A stretch of 64,000 nt of DNA from Ruminococcus sp. (GTDB lineage Bacteria > Bacillota > Clostridia > Oscillospirales > Ruminococcaceae), in assembly GCA_015066935.1 (NCBI GenBank), contig SVNK01000001.1, positions 62,001 to 126,000 of the forward strand, in the 5' to 3' direction. The notes below the pieces were generated by a model, which saw only the letters and a list, made by a program, of their open reading frames with translations, made no database searches and had not been told where the DNA came from. The stretch's first letter is position 1; every line of letters begins with the position of its first letter. The translations under genes and the position numbers were made by a program. Below are positions 1 through 8,646 of this stretch, piece by piece.

Positions 1-110
1 CGAATCTCAATCCTCTTGAAGCCTGCGTGAAAAATGCAGAGCGTGAATGTGGTCTCTATGAGGCTCTCGACATCGCTAACGTATGGCTCGAAAAAGCCCT
101 TGCTCAGTAA
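1..110 (+). CDS. C-terminal end of an unidentified protein (5' end outside window)
   Basis: An open frame runs in from the left edge (codons in phase from base 3) and ends at TAA 108-110. It gives about 35 residues rich in Ala, Leu and Glu, ending in EKALAQ. An intrinsic terminator follows 15 bases later, which supports a real gene end. The fragment carries no recognisable motif, so no function is assigned. Confidence 0.6.
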   Translation, partial: NLNPLEACVKNAERECGLYEALDIANVWLEKALAQ

Positions 111-125
111 GGTAGTATAATAATC

Positions 126-155
126 ACGGGGAGCTTTTCAGAAGCTCCCCGTTTC
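126..155 (+). terminator. Rho-independent terminator
   Basis: ACGGGGAGCTT (126-136) pairs with AAGCTCCCCGT (142-152) around a 5-base loop and is followed by a short T run. It closes the partial gene at the window start. Confidence 0.85.
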
Positions 156-190
156 ATTTACGGTAAACATCGTTTCAAATCAAATGTCAA

Positions 191-213
191 GCGGACGACC
201 ATTGGTCGTCCGC
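191..213. repeat. Short dispersed palindrome (GGACGACC family)
   Basis: A 23-bp perfect palindrome with core GGACGACCATTGGTCGTCC and GC at both ends. Related palindromes lie at 571, 2873, 12004 and 52254, mostly just downstream of genes. This copy is the half-element without the second GGGATGCCC palindrome. The rest of 160-326 shows no gene. Confidence 0.8.
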
Positions 214-326
214 AGATACATTATACCGCAAATCGGATTTTTGCAGTCTACAGGACGCTCTATAACCAAATATTTCACACCATATAAATATTCAGAAATT
301 TTTTCGGATTTTTTTCAAAAAACCCC

Positions 327-355
327 TTGACAAATCCTTTTAAATCTGATATAAT
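327..355 (+). promoter_or_regulatory. Promoter of tRNA-Leu
   Basis: TTGACA at 327-332 and TATAAT at 350-355 with a 17-base spacer, both perfect sigma-A consensus. The tRNA begins 27 bases after the -10 box. Confidence 0.9.
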
Positions 356-381
356 ATTAAAGCAGTCAGGTTACTGGCTAT

Positions 382-466
382 GCGAGTGTGCTGGAATAGG
401 CAGACAGGCACGTTTGAGGGGCGTGTGTCGAAGGACGTATGGGTTCAAGTCCCATTACTCGCACCA
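382..466 (+). tRNA. tRNA-Leu(GAG)
   Basis: An 85-nt class II tRNA with encoded CCA. The acceptor stem GCGAGTG pairs with TACTCGC. The anticodon stem CACGT/GCGTG encloses loop TTGAGGG, giving anticodon GAG (reads CTC/CTT). The long variable arm with GTC/GAC stem is typical of tRNA-Leu, and the T arm contains GTTCAAG. It has its own consensus promoter and terminator, so it is a single-gene transcription unit. Confidence 0.95.
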
Positions 467-500
467 AATCCGCAATTTATATTGCGGATTTTTTCTTTTT
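467..500 (+). terminator. Terminator of tRNA-Leu
   Basis: AATCCGCAAT pairs with ATTGCGGATT around TTAT, directly after the CCA end, followed by TTTTCTTTTT. Confidence 0.9.
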
Positions 501-570
501 ATAAGCAAAACAGCTCCTCATAACAGGAGCTTTGAGATTGTCGATAAACCACATTGCAATCAGAATCCAA

Positions 571-713
571 GCGGACGACCAATGGTCGTCCCTACATTTA
601 TACACGCAAAATTGTCAATCTGTAGGGATGCCCATTGGGCATCCGCATTTACATTGTGTACCTTATATAAAGACTAACGGCAGAGAATTTTCCCTGCCGT
701 TTTGTTATTATTA
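571..713. repeat. 143-bp composite palindromic repeat, copy 1
   Basis: Starts with GCGGACGACCAATGGTCG (571 on) and reaches the inverted partner ending GGGCATCCGC (645), so 571-645 forms one imperfect palindrome. A linker and a terminator-like hairpin follow (ACGGCAGAG...CCCTGCCGT, about 676-700). The copy at 2873-3015 has the same length with two base differences. The rest of 500-756 holds one small hairpin (AGCTCCT...AGGAGCT near 512-534) and no gene. Confidence 0.85.
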
Positions 714-756
714 GTTTTGTGAAAGCCGTCAGCCGCACTTTGTAACATTGATGCTA

Positions 757-785
757 TTGAAAACGGCGGCAATGTGTGGTATAAT
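757..785 (+). promoter_or_regulatory. Promoter of the 819-1379 membrane-protein gene
   Basis: TTGAAA at 757-762 and TATAAT at 780-785, spacer 17. The start codon lies 33 bases after the -10 box with a GGGAG ribosome site between. Confidence 0.8.
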
Positions 786-818
786 ATAAAAAATTACCGT
801 TAAATAAGGGAGAAAATC

Positions 819-1379
819 ATGAAAAGCGATACAGATAAAAGAAAAGCTGCATCCAAGAATATCTCATTTGCGCTTGTCTGGGCGGTTTTAGCACTGCTTA
901 ACGGCATATTCTCCGCATATGTTTTGAATTACGAGCCGAAAATCGGCAGGTATCATATTCGTATATGCTCAATATTGGGTGTATTATTGACATTGTTTAC
1001 TATCTGGGGAGCTGCATTGTGCATAAGATATATCAAAATGAAGAAACAAGCAAAAAGTGCAGCCGTAATGATGATAATTTTTATTTTAATGTGTTTGATG
1101 TGGACTCATACGGTATTGCCCTATTATAAGGATTTAGCAGGCAGCAGTAAAACAGTAACTACAAACAGCTATCTTGTGGTACATGATAATCTGTATTTTC
1201 TTGATGATGAAGGAAACGAAGTGAAGTTGAAAATACCTGATGATACAGCCGACGAACTGAGGTCAAAGGAAAATTATGAATACGACTCTGAAAACAATCT
1301 GCTGAAATATTATAGTGAAATGACCGTAACATATTATCCTGAAAGCAAGGTGATAATAAGCATATCTGCCGAAGAATAA
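819..1379 (+). CDS. Small membrane protein of unknown function (186 aa)
   Basis: The ATG at 819 follows a GGGAGAA ribosome site. The first half has three predicted membrane segments (roughly residues 16-38, 48-70 and 79-100). The polar C-terminal domain (about 105-186) has alternating charged and aromatic residues and is probably outside the membrane. It is a single-gene unit with its own promoter and terminator. I do not recognise the family. The nearby sigma/anti-sigma pair is separated by a terminator, so no shared function is claimed. Confidence 0.75.
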   Translation: MKSDTDKRKAASKNISFALVWAVLALLNGIFSAYVLNYEPKIGRYHIRICSILGVLLTLFTIWGAALCIRYIKMKKQAKSAAVMMIIFILMCLMWTHTVLPYYKDLAGSSKTVTTNSYLVVHDNLYFLDDEGNEVKLKIPDDTADELRSKENYEYDSENNLLKYYSEMTVTYYPESKVIISISAEE

Positions 1380-1396
1380 ACCGAGGAACGATACAT

Positions 1397-1430
1397 ATCC
1401 GCCCGTGAATGAGTCATGGGCGGATTTTTA
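1397..1430 (+). terminator. Rho-independent terminator
   Basis: ATCCGCCC (1397-1404) pairs with GGGCGGAT (1418-1425), followed by TTTTTA. It ends the 819-1379 gene. Confidence 0.85.
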
Positions 1431-1522
1431 TAAATTCAAGAAAATAAATATGCGAAAAAAGAGCTTCTGCGGAGTCTAATAAATGAAAGCAAATTTGCGG
1501 AATAAGGAAGGGAGGGAATCAA

Positions 1523-2077
1523 ATGGGCAACGATGCGGATCGCTACCGCCGTTTCCTGAATGGTGATGACGATGAGCTTATTGTGATTATTGATACATAT
1601 TATCAGGGACTCTCGCTTTATCTTAACAGTATATTGAATAACATCTGTGAAGCAGAAGAAATAATGCAGCAGACCTTTGTGAAGCTTGCGGTCAGGAAGC
1701 CGAAATTCAACGGAAAAAGCAGCTTCAAAACGTGGCTTTACGCTATTGCACGAAATCAGGCTTTGAATCGTCTCAGGGAGCGTTCACGTTATGCCGACTT
1801 CACTATAGACGAAGCATTCAGTCTGTCGGACGAAACCGATATTGAGCGTCAGTATCTTGCCGAAGAAAGGAAAGTTCAGCTACACACAGCCATGAAACGG
1901 CTTAATTCCGAGTATGCTCAGATCTTATATCTGAAATATTTCGAGGATTTTGATACGGAAGCCATTGCAAGAATTATGAAAAAATCTAAGCGACAGATAG
2001 GCGATATGCTCTATCGTGCCAAGAACGCATTAAAATCTGAACTTGAAAGGATGGGTTTTGTTTATGAAGAACTCTAA
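1523..2077 (+). CDS. ECF-type RNA polymerase sigma factor
   Basis: 184 aa, the usual ECF sigma size. Region 2 (about residues 15-85) shows the core-binding and -10 recognition helices, with EEIMQQTFVKL and the FKTWLYAIARNQALNRLR stretch. Region 4 (about 120-178) is a helix-turn-helix ending in QIGDMLYRAKNALK. Region 3 is missing, as expected for ECF factors. It should direct RNA polymerase to a small target set. A GGAGGG ribosome site precedes ATG 1523. It overlaps the next gene by 14 bases, so the two are probably translationally coupled. The target regulon and signal cannot be read from the sequence. Confidence 0.92.
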   Translation: MGNDADRYRRFLNGDDDELIVIIDTYYQGLSLYLNSILNNICEAEEIMQQTFVKLAVRKPKFNGKSSFKTWLYAIARNQALNRLRERSRYADFTIDEAFSLSDETDIERQYLAEERKVQLHTAMKRLNSEYAQILYLKYFEDFDTEAIARIMKKSKRQIGDMLYRAKNALKSELERMGFVYEEL

Positions 2078-2792
2078 AGAGATTGCAAGTACCGTATTTC
2101 AGGTACGTGATGAATATATGGAACATCAGGAAGTTAAAAACAGAAAAATAAGAAAAGCCGCCGCTGTAAGCGGAATGGCTTGTGCATTGTGTCTTACCGT
2201 TGTCGGGGCAGGCTACATGGAAACAGTAAATGAAAAATACCCTGTTATGCAGTCCGCACCTGAGAATATTGCCGACTCTGAATCAATTGAGAATTATTCC
2301 TCAGCACAGTCGGATTACGAAGTGTCTGCCGATTCATATGTCGGAGCTGTACAGGCTTCCTCAGCGTCTTCGGAAAATACAGAAAGCACAGCTGCTCCCG
2401 TTGTGATTGAACCTTCGTCAGCAGAGTCGCAGAATGAACCTGTTCAGAGCACAGGCATCAGCGTTGAGCTGCCGTCAGAAGTACAGCAGAGTCCCGAAAG
2501 CAATACGATTTCAGCTGATAGCACATCATCTTCAGGCAATGATATTGAAAACGCCATCAACCATTTTATGAAACATGTAATCGTTGATGGCGAAGCTTAT
2601 ATCGAATATAATGCAGGCACAGAAACTTACACTCCCGATACTTGTCTTGGCTCTCCCAGCGATTACGACGGAAATTACAGAGCTTTTTTCAGCGAAATCC
2701 CTGCAATACTTTATACCTCAAAAGAAAGTCCCGAGATTTTAATTGTTGAGGAGCCCGATAACGTTGTTTATTTGATAAAGGTAAAGGATTGA
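2064..2792 (+). CDS. Putative membrane anti-sigma partner (242 aa)
   Basis: ATG 2064 is chosen over an upstream TTG (2043) because GAAAGG lies about 10 bases before it. Layout: a charged cytoplasmic N-terminus of about 45 residues (EIASTVFQVRDEYMEHQE), one membrane segment (about 48-64, GMACALCLTVVGAG), a long Ser/Glu/Ala-rich low-complexity stalk (about 75-170) and a small C-terminal globular part (about 175-242). Overlap with the ECF sigma gene and the N-in, C-out layout fit an anti-sigma factor. No HC2 zinc-finger anti-sigma motif is visible, so this role is inference. A terminator-like hairpin follows. Confidence 0.7.
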   Translation: MKNSKEIASTVFQVRDEYMEHQEVKNRKIRKAAAVSGMACALCLTVVGAGYMETVNEKYPVMQSAPENIADSESIENYSSAQSDYEVSADSYVGAVQASSASSENTESTAAPVVIEPSSAESQNEPVQSTGISVELPSEVQQSPESNTISADSTSSSGNDIENAINHFMKHVIVDGEAYIEYNAGTETYTPDTCLGSPSDYDGNYRAFFSEIPAILYTSKESPEILIVEEPDNVVYLIKVKD

Positions 2793-2816
2793 ACGTTTTA
2801 AGGCAACACCGCACAA

Positions 2817-2848
2817 AAAAACGGCAGGGAAAATTCTCTGCCGTTTCT
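2817..2848 (+). terminator. Terminator-like hairpin after the sigma/anti-sigma pair
   Basis: ACGGCAGGGAAAATTCTCTG folds on itself and is followed by CCGTTT. It is the exact reverse complement of the hairpin in the repeat copy at 571-713, so the terminator is probably part of the dispersed repeat. Confidence 0.75.
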
Positions 2849-2872
2849 GTTTATCGAAAAACATGATTATTT

Positions 2873-3015
2873 GCGGACGACCAATGGTCGTCCCTACATT
2901 TATACACGCAAAATTGTCAATCTGTAGGGATGCCCATTGGGCATCCGCATTTACATTGTGTACCTTATATAAAGACTAACGGCAGAGAATATCCCCTGCC
3001 GTTTTGTTATTATTA
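2873..3015. repeat. 143-bp composite palindromic repeat, copy 2
   Basis: Same length as 571-713, differing only in the hairpin loop (AATTTTCCC against AATATCCCC). It lies between the 3' ends of the anti-sigma gene (plus) and purL (minus). Its right end contains the purL stop codon, and its hairpin (about 2980-3004) probably also terminates purL transcripts. Confidence 0.85.
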
Positions 3016-6000
3016 CTTGAAGTAAGCAACGCCGCTTTCGAAGATTTTCTGGTCCTTGCATCCTTCAACGTTCTTGCAGATATAGCTGCCGATACGCTCG
3101 GAGTGACCCATCTTACCGAGAACACGACCGTCGGGAGAAGTAATACCCTCGATAGCCTCAATGGAAGTATTGGGGTTGTAGCGGATGTCCATAGTGGGAT
3201 TGCCGTCGAGGTCAACGTACTGAGTAGCAATCTGACCGTTCTTTGCAAGCTGCTGAATGAGACTTGCGGGAGCTACGAAGCGTCCCTCACCATGAGAAAT
3301 AGCGATTGTATGAACGTCGCCGACCTCGCATCCGTAGAGCCATGGACTCTTGTCGGAAGCAATTCTTGTTGTAACCATCATCGACTGGTGACGTGCGATT
3401 GTATTGAATGTAAGTGTGGGAGAATCGTCCTTCATGTCAACGATTTCACCGTATGGCACGAGACCAAGCTTGATAAGTGCCTGGAAGCCGTTGCAGATAC
3501 CGAGCATAAGACCGTCACGATTCTTGAGGAGGTCGTGAACAGCGTCCTTGATTTTGGGATTGCGGAAGAACGCAGTAATGAACTTTCCGCTTCCCTCAGG
3601 CTCGTCACCGCCGCTGAATCCACCGGGAATCATGATAATCTGTGAGTGACGGATAGCTCTCTCAAAGTAGCTTACTGACTCCTCAATATCGGATGCAGAG
3701 AGGTTGCGGATAACAACAGTCTCAGTCTTTGCACCTGCTCTCTCGAAGGCTCTTGCTGTGTCGTACTCGCAGTTTGTACCCGGGAATACAGGAATGAGAA
3801 CTCGTGGCTGAGCAGCCTTGATAGAAGCTGTCAGGTGGAGTCTGTCGCTGTAGGAATAAGTTTCGGGAGTTGCCTTTGTTGTTTCGATACGGCACGGGAA
3901 TACGGGTTCGAGCTTGCTCTCCCATACTCTCTGGAGACTGTCAAGACCGATTGTGTAGTCCATACCGTGAATCTTGTAGTCCTCGATAGTGGAACCGATT
4001 ACAGACTCGTCGGCGCAAGCGTCACCGCTGAGTTCGATAATGAACGATCCGTAGCAGGGCTTATAGAGCTGCTTTGCTGAGAGACGTACATCAAACTTGA
4101 ATCCGAGCTTGTTTCCGAAGCACATCTTGGCAATACCCTCAGCAACACCGCCGTAGCCGATAGTCCATACAGCCTTTGCTCTGCCGTCAGCGATAATCTT
4201 CTCAACCTTGTCGAAGCAAGCCTTTATGCTGCTGAATACAGGGAGACCGTTCTCGTCGTATTCGGGAGTAATCATGATAACCTTATCGCCTGCGGACTTG
4301 AACTCAGTTGAAACAACCTTGTCAGCCATAGCAGTTGAAACGGCAAATGAAACGAGTGTGGGCGGAACGTCGATATTCTCGAAAGTACCCGACATTGAGT
4401 CCTTACCGCCGATAGAGCCGCAGCCCATTTCAAGCTGAGCCTTGAATGCACCGAGAAGTGCAGCCATAGGCTTGCCCCAACGCTTGGGGTCATTCTGTGT
4501 ACGCTCGAAGTACTCCTGGAAAGTGAGCCAGCACTTCTTATATGTACCGCCTGCGGCAACAACCTTTGCAATCGACTCGATTACGGCAAGCATTGCGCCG
4601 TGATATGGAGATTTCTCTGAAACATCGGGATTATATCCCCAGCCCATGAGTGAACAGGTATTTGTCTCGCCCTTGAGTACGGGAATCTTTGCAGCCATTG
4701 CCTGTGAGGGAGTCATCTGGTAGACTCCGCCGAAGGGCATAAGGACTGTTCCTGCACCGATAGTTGAATCAAACTTCTCAATAAGTCCCTTCTGTGAGCA
4801 GACATTGAGGTTTGAGAGAAGCTCTGACCATGACTCTGCGGAATCGTAAATATCCTCGTCGGAATTTTCGGAGGGAGCTTCAACAACGATGTCAGTGAAC
4901 TTGGGAGCGCCGTTTGAGTTCAGGAACTCACGGGAGAGGTCAACGATTGTATTGCCGTTCCAAACCATTTTAAGGCGAGGCTCAGCAACAACGTCTGCAA
5001 CGAGAGTAGCTTCGAGGTTCTCCTTAGCAGCCTCCTGCATGAATTTATCAAGGTCTTCGGGAGCGATGACAACAGCCATTCTCTCCTGAGACTCGGAAAT
5101 AGCGATTTCTGTACCGTCAAGACCGTCGTACTTCTTGGGAACGGCATTGAGGTTGATAACAAGACCGTCTGTAAGCTCACCGATAGCAACAGAAACACCG
5201 CCTGCACCGAAATCGTTGCAGCGCTTTATCATCTTTGTAACGTCGGGGTTACGGAAAAGTCTCTGGAGCTTTCTTTCCTCAGGCGGATTACCCTTCTGAA
5301 CCTCTGCACCGCAGTGTTCAAGTGATTCAAGAGTGTGTGACTTCGATGAACCTGTAGCACCGCCGCAGCCGTCACGTCCTGTCTTTCCTCCGAGAAGGAT
5401 GACAATGTCACCCGGAACGGGAGCTTCACGACGAATATTCTCGGCAGGTGCAGCTCCTACAACAGCACCGATTTCCATTCTCTTTGCAACATAGCCGGGA
5501 TGATATACCTCAGCTACGTGACCTGTTGCAAGACCAATCTGGTTTCCGTATGAGCTGTAGCCGTTTGCAGCACCAACTGTAATCTTTCTCTGGGGTAGCT
5601 TTCCGCTGATTGTGTCCTCAACGGGAACAAGCGGATTTGCAGCACCTGTCACACGCATTGCCTGATAAACGTATGAACGTCCCGAAAGCGGGTCACGGAT
5701 AGCGCCGCCAAGACAAGTTGCAGCACCGCCGAAAGGTTCGATTTCAGTGGGGTGGTTATGAGTCTCGTTCTTGAACATGAGAATCCAGTCCTCAAGTTTG
5801 CCGTCGATGTCAACCTTGATTTTTACTGAACAAGCGTTGATTTCCTCGCTCTCGTCGAGGTCGGGGAGCATTCCGTCGGCCTTGAGCTTCTTTGCGGCAA
5901 GAGTACCGATGTCCATAAGAGTGATGGGACGGTCTGTTCTGCCCATTTCCTCACGCACATTGAGGTACATATCGTAAGTCTCCTTGATATAGGGAGTCCT

Positions 6001-6717
6001 GATGTCCACGTTCTCAACATTTGTAAGGAATGTTGTGTGACGGCAGTGGTCTGACCAGTATGTATCAATCATTCTGATTTCGGTGATTGTGGGGTTACGC
6101 TTTTCTGTATTGCGGAAATAATCCTGACAGAACTTTATATCATCGTAGTCCATAGCAAGTCCGAAATGCTCAATGAATGCACGCAGACCCTTTTCATTGA
6201 GGTCGATAAAGCCTTCAAGCTCCTCAACGGTTGTGGGAATATCGTAATTTGTATCGAGCGTATCTACAGCTGCAAGGCTTGCCTCACGGCTTTCTACGGG
6301 GTTGATTATGTAGGATTTGAGCTTTGCGAACTCATCGTCTGTAAGCTGACCCGAAATGATGTAGATTCTTGCGTTGCGTACACGGCAGCGCTCTCCCTGA
6401 CGGAGAATCTGGATACACTGCTCACAGCTGTCAGCTCTCTGGTCGAACTGACCCGGAAGATACTCAACAGCAAACACACGCTCACCTGCATGAAGCTCGG
6501 GAAGCTCGCTGTAAACGATGTCAACGGCAGGCTCAGAGAATACGGTACTTACAGCAGCTTCGAAGTCCTCACGGCTGAGCTTGTCTGCATCGTATCTGTT
6601 GAGGATTCTCACATTTGTGAGATTGAGTCTCAGAGCAGTACGCACGTCGCTGAGAACCGACTGGGCTTCAACGGCAAATTCAGGTTTCTTTTCGACATAG
6701 ATTCTGAATACGGACAT
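3013..6717 (-). CDS. purL: Phosphoribosylformylglycinamidine synthase, single-chain type
   Basis: 1234 aa. It converts FGAR, ATP and glutamine to FGAM in purine synthesis. The fused, large form is seen: a PurS-like N-terminus, two AIRS-type catalytic halves (with HCRHTTF and NHPTEIEPFGGAATCLGG) and a C-terminal class I glutaminase. The glutaminase nucleophile is Cys in GICNGFQ (about residue 1075), with His/Glu in GHSE (about 1205/1207). The start at 6717 follows GGAG; an in-frame upstream ATG at 6804 would overlap mtaB and lacks a ribosome site. mtaB lies 73 bases upstream on the same strand. Many Clostridia instead have separate purS/purL/purQ, so the fused form is worth noting but well known. 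Confidence 0.95.
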   Translation of the reverse strand: MSVFRIYVEKKPEFAVEAQSVLSDVRTALRLNLTNVRILNRYDADKLSREDFEAAVSTVFSEPAVDIVYSELPELHAGERVFAVEYLPGQFDQRADSCEQCIQILRQGERCRVRNARIYIISGQLTDDEFAKLKSYIINPVESREASLAAVDTLDTNYDIPTTVEELEGFIDLNEKGLRAFIEHFGLAMDYDDIKFCQDYFRNTEKRNPTITEIRMIDTYWSDHCRHTTFLTNVENVDIRTPYIKETYDMYLNVREEMGRTDRPITLMDIGTLAAKKLKADGMLPDLDESEEINACSVKIKVDIDGKLEDWILMFKNETHNHPTEIEPFGGAATCLGGAIRDPLSGRSYVYQAMRVTGAANPLVPVEDTISGKLPQRKITVGAANGYSSYGNQIGLATGHVAEVYHPGYVAKRMEIGAVVGAAPAENIRREAPVPGDIVILLGGKTGRDGCGGATGSSKSHTLESLEHCGAEVQKGNPPEERKLQRLFRNPDVTKMIKRCNDFGAGGVSVAIGELTDGLVINLNAVPKKYDGLDGTEIAISESQERMAVVIAPEDLDKFMQEAAKENLEATLVADVVAEPRLKMVWNGNTIVDLSREFLNSNGAPKFTDIVVEAPSENSDEDIYDSAESWSELLSNLNVCSQKGLIEKFDSTIGAGTVLMPFGGVYQMTPSQAMAAKIPVLKGETNTCSLMGWGYNPDVSEKSPYHGAMLAVIESIAKVVAAGGTYKKCWLTFQEYFERTQNDPKRWGKPMAALLGAFKAQLEMGCGSIGGKDSMSGTFENIDVPPTLVSFAVSTAMADKVVSTEFKSAGDKVIMITPEYDENGLPVFSSIKACFDKVEKIIADGRAKAVWTIGYGGVAEGIAKMCFGNKLGFKFDVRLSAKQLYKPCYGSFIIELSGDACADESVIGSTIEDYKIHGMDYTIGLDSLQRVWESKLEPVFPCRIETTKATPETYSYSDRLHLTASIKAAQPRVLIPVFPGTNCEYDTARAFERAGAKTETVVIRNLSASDIEESVSYFERAIRHSQIIMIPGGFSGGDEPEGSGKFITAFFRNPKIKDAVHDLLKNRDGLMLGICNGFQALIKLGLVPYGEIVDMKDDSPTLTFNTIARHQSMMVTTRIASDKSPWLYGCEVGDVHTIAISHGEGRFVAPASLIQQLAKNGQIATQYVDLDGNPTMDIRYNPNTSIEAIEGITSPDGRVLGKMGHSERIGSYICKNVEGCKDQKIFESGVAYFK

Positions 6718-6790
6718 AATTATCTCCATTTCTCCGCCGTCATCACAGTCTTCACAGGAAGAAAAATGAATCGGACGGTAAATATAATAC

Positions 6791-8107
6791 TTATGGTGAA
6801 TCACAGATGCTGCCGTAACAGCAATCGTGACCGCTTACTTCTATTGTAACACAAAAAATCATATTACGCAAACTTTTTTCGCATTTTTTTCGAAAAATTT
6901 TTATAAGTGTGTAATCGGGAGCGTAGCCGTGATAAAAATCGCTTTCATTTTCCCTTTCAAAGAGTACGGGGACGGTCTTCCCGACAAGACTTTTCAGATA
7001 TTTTTCCTGTAAAGCGTCCCCGAGAGTCTTCATTCTGCCTGCACGCTCAGCCTTCACGCTCTTGTGAAGCTGCGGCAGACGTGCGGCGACCGTGCCCTTT
7101 CTGGGCGAGTACTGAAAGACGTGGATTTTTGCGAATCCGACCTTCTCCGCAAATGCCATTGATTCAGCAAACTCCTCCTCAGTCTCCTGCGGAAATCCGA
7201 CCATAATATCTGTCGTGAAGGCAGCGTCGGGAAAACGGCTTCTGATACGGCAGACAAGTGCGAAATAATCGTCGGTATTGTATTTGCGGTTCATTCTTCT
7301 GAGAACGCCATCGCTTCCGCTCTGGAGCGACAAATGAAACTGCGGACAGAACTCAGGCAGTCGGGAGAGTCTTTCGAGGTCGTCGTCGGAAATCATCTCA
7401 GGCTCAAGCGAACCGAGACGCACTCTTTCTATGCCCTCTACGGCACAGCAGGTCTCAACGGCGTCCACAAGTCTCAGACCGTACTCCTGTCCGTAGAACG
7501 CAAGATTTATGCCAACCAGAACAAGCTCCCTGTGTCCCGACTGTGCAAGACGCTGAGCCTCAGTCCTGAGAGAGTCAAGGGACTTGCTGCGGCATCTTCC
7601 ACGTGCATACGGAATAATGCAGTATGAACAGAACTGATTGCAGCCGTCCTGAATCTTCATGAAAGCTCTTGTTCTGCCCGACTCCGAAAATCCGACGGGA
7701 CACGGTATATCCTCAAAGCTGTCGGATTTCCCGTATGGGACTATTTCTGTACGGCACTCTCCCGATTCAAGAGCATTCATCACAAGTCCCACAAGCTTTT
7801 CCCTTTCCTTAGTACCCGTAACAACGTCCGCTTCGGGACATTTCTCCGCAGTTTCGGGAGCAGCCTGCGGCAGACAGCCTGTGAGAGCTATTACCGCACG
7901 GGGATAGCTTCGGCGGAGTCGTCTTACGGCATAGAGGGACTTGCTGTCGCCGCTTCCCGTGACAGTGCATGAGTTGACGACGAAAACGTCCGCTTCCGAT
8001 TCATTTTCGGCAGAGACAAAGCCTTTCTCCACAAAACAGCTTCTCAGACACTCCGTTTCGTACTGGTTTACCTTGCATCCGAAAGTAATAAAAAACACTT
8101 TATACAT
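6791..8107 (-). CDS. mtaB: tRNA t6A37 methylthiotransferase MtaB
   Basis: 438 aa. Adds a methylthio group to N6-threonylcarbamoyladenosine-37 of ANN-reading tRNAs. The N-terminal UPF0004 domain has the three cluster cysteines C11, C47 and C78. The radical SAM motif CNQFCSYC is at 156-163. A TRAM-like C-terminus covers about 375-430. The motifs match MtaB better than MiaB or RimO: FGCKVNQYE at the N-terminus and GRCRSK after the radical SAM motif. AGGTGAAG precedes ATG 8107. It heads a minus-strand pair with purL. Confidence 0.92.
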   Translation of the reverse strand: MYKVFFITFGCKVNQYETECLRSCFVEKGFVSAENESEADVFVVNSCTVTGSGDSKSLYAVRRLRRSYPRAVIALTGCLPQAAPETAEKCPEADVVTGTKEREKLVGLVMNALESGECRTEIVPYGKSDSFEDIPCPVGFSESGRTRAFMKIQDGCNQFCSYCIIPYARGRCRSKSLDSLRTEAQRLAQSGHRELVLVGINLAFYGQEYGLRLVDAVETCCAVEGIERVRLGSLEPEMISDDDLERLSRLPEFCPQFHLSLQSGSDGVLRRMNRKYNTDDYFALVCRIRSRFPDAAFTTDIMVGFPQETEEEFAESMAFAEKVGFAKIHVFQYSPRKGTVAARLPQLHKSVKAERAGRMKTLGDALQEKYLKSLVGKTVPVLFERENESDFYHGYAPDYTLIKIFRKKCEKSLRNMIFCVTIEVSGHDCCYGSICDSP

Positions 8108-8271
8108 ACTTCACCTTATTATTACAAAATACCCGCATATCCGACATAGTGAATTTGCACAAATTCAACGTACATCAGCTGTGCAGTGTTCACAATTTAT
8201 CGCACCTGAATAAAAACCCGCTTTTTTATGTCAAACAATTATACTAAAATGACGAATTTGCAGAAAATGGC

Positions 8272-8300
8272 TTGACATCGGGGAATTTAAGTGCTATTAT
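8272..8300 (+). promoter_or_regulatory. Promoter of the HPr-like gene
   Basis: TTGACA at 8272-8277 and TATTAT at 8295-8300, spacer 17. It leaves a leader of about 80 nt before the start codon. Confidence 0.8.
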
Positions 8301-8388
8301 ATAGGTGCGGAAGGGCAATACCGCAAAAAGAAATAAAGAAGAAAAAACAAACACACACGTACACGTAATCGAAACAGGAGGTAAGAAT

Positions 8389-8619
8389 ATGACAACGACA
8401 ACAGTCAATTTACAGGCAATCAACGACGTCAAGGAATTCGTAAACATCGTAATGCGCTACGATTTTGATATCGACCTCGTTTCAGGCAGATATGCAATCG
8501 ACGCAAAGTCTATCATGGGTATTTTCAGCCTCGACCTTTCTAAGCCCATTCAGCTCAACGCACATACCGACGATGCTGATGACTTCTTCAAGGACATTGA
8601 AAAGTTCATCGTCAAGTAA
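8389..8619 (+). CDS. HPr-family protein lacking the phosphorylatable histidine (Crh-like)
   Basis: 76 aa. The start is set by a strong AGGAGG seven bases before ATG 8389. The second half fits HPr closely: KSIMGIFSL (residues 40-48) matches the regulatory Ser46 region, and the spacing fits the beta-alpha fold. Counting back from that serine (Ser41 here), the position of catalytic His15 is Ala10, and the conserved Arg17 is Asn12. It cannot carry PTS phosphate on histidine. Ser41 remains for HPr kinase, so a Crh-like regulatory role is inferred. It is a single gene with its own promoter, and no PTS genes are nearby. Confidence 0.8.
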   Translation: MTTTTVNLQAINDVKEFVNIVMRYDFDIDLVSGRYAIDAKSIMGIFSLDLSKPIQLNAHTDDADDFFKDIEKFIVK

Positions 8620-8646
8620 GGGCTGAAACACTCCCCGTACATCAGA

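Noticed and set aside
327..677. Open frame of 116 codons on the plus strand
   Set aside because: It begins inside the tRNA-Leu promoter and runs through the tRNA and a palindromic repeat; no ribosome site.
6166..6849. Open frame of 227 codons antisense to purL
   Set aside because: It mirrors the purL reading frame and its codon use; no ribosome site, no known domain.
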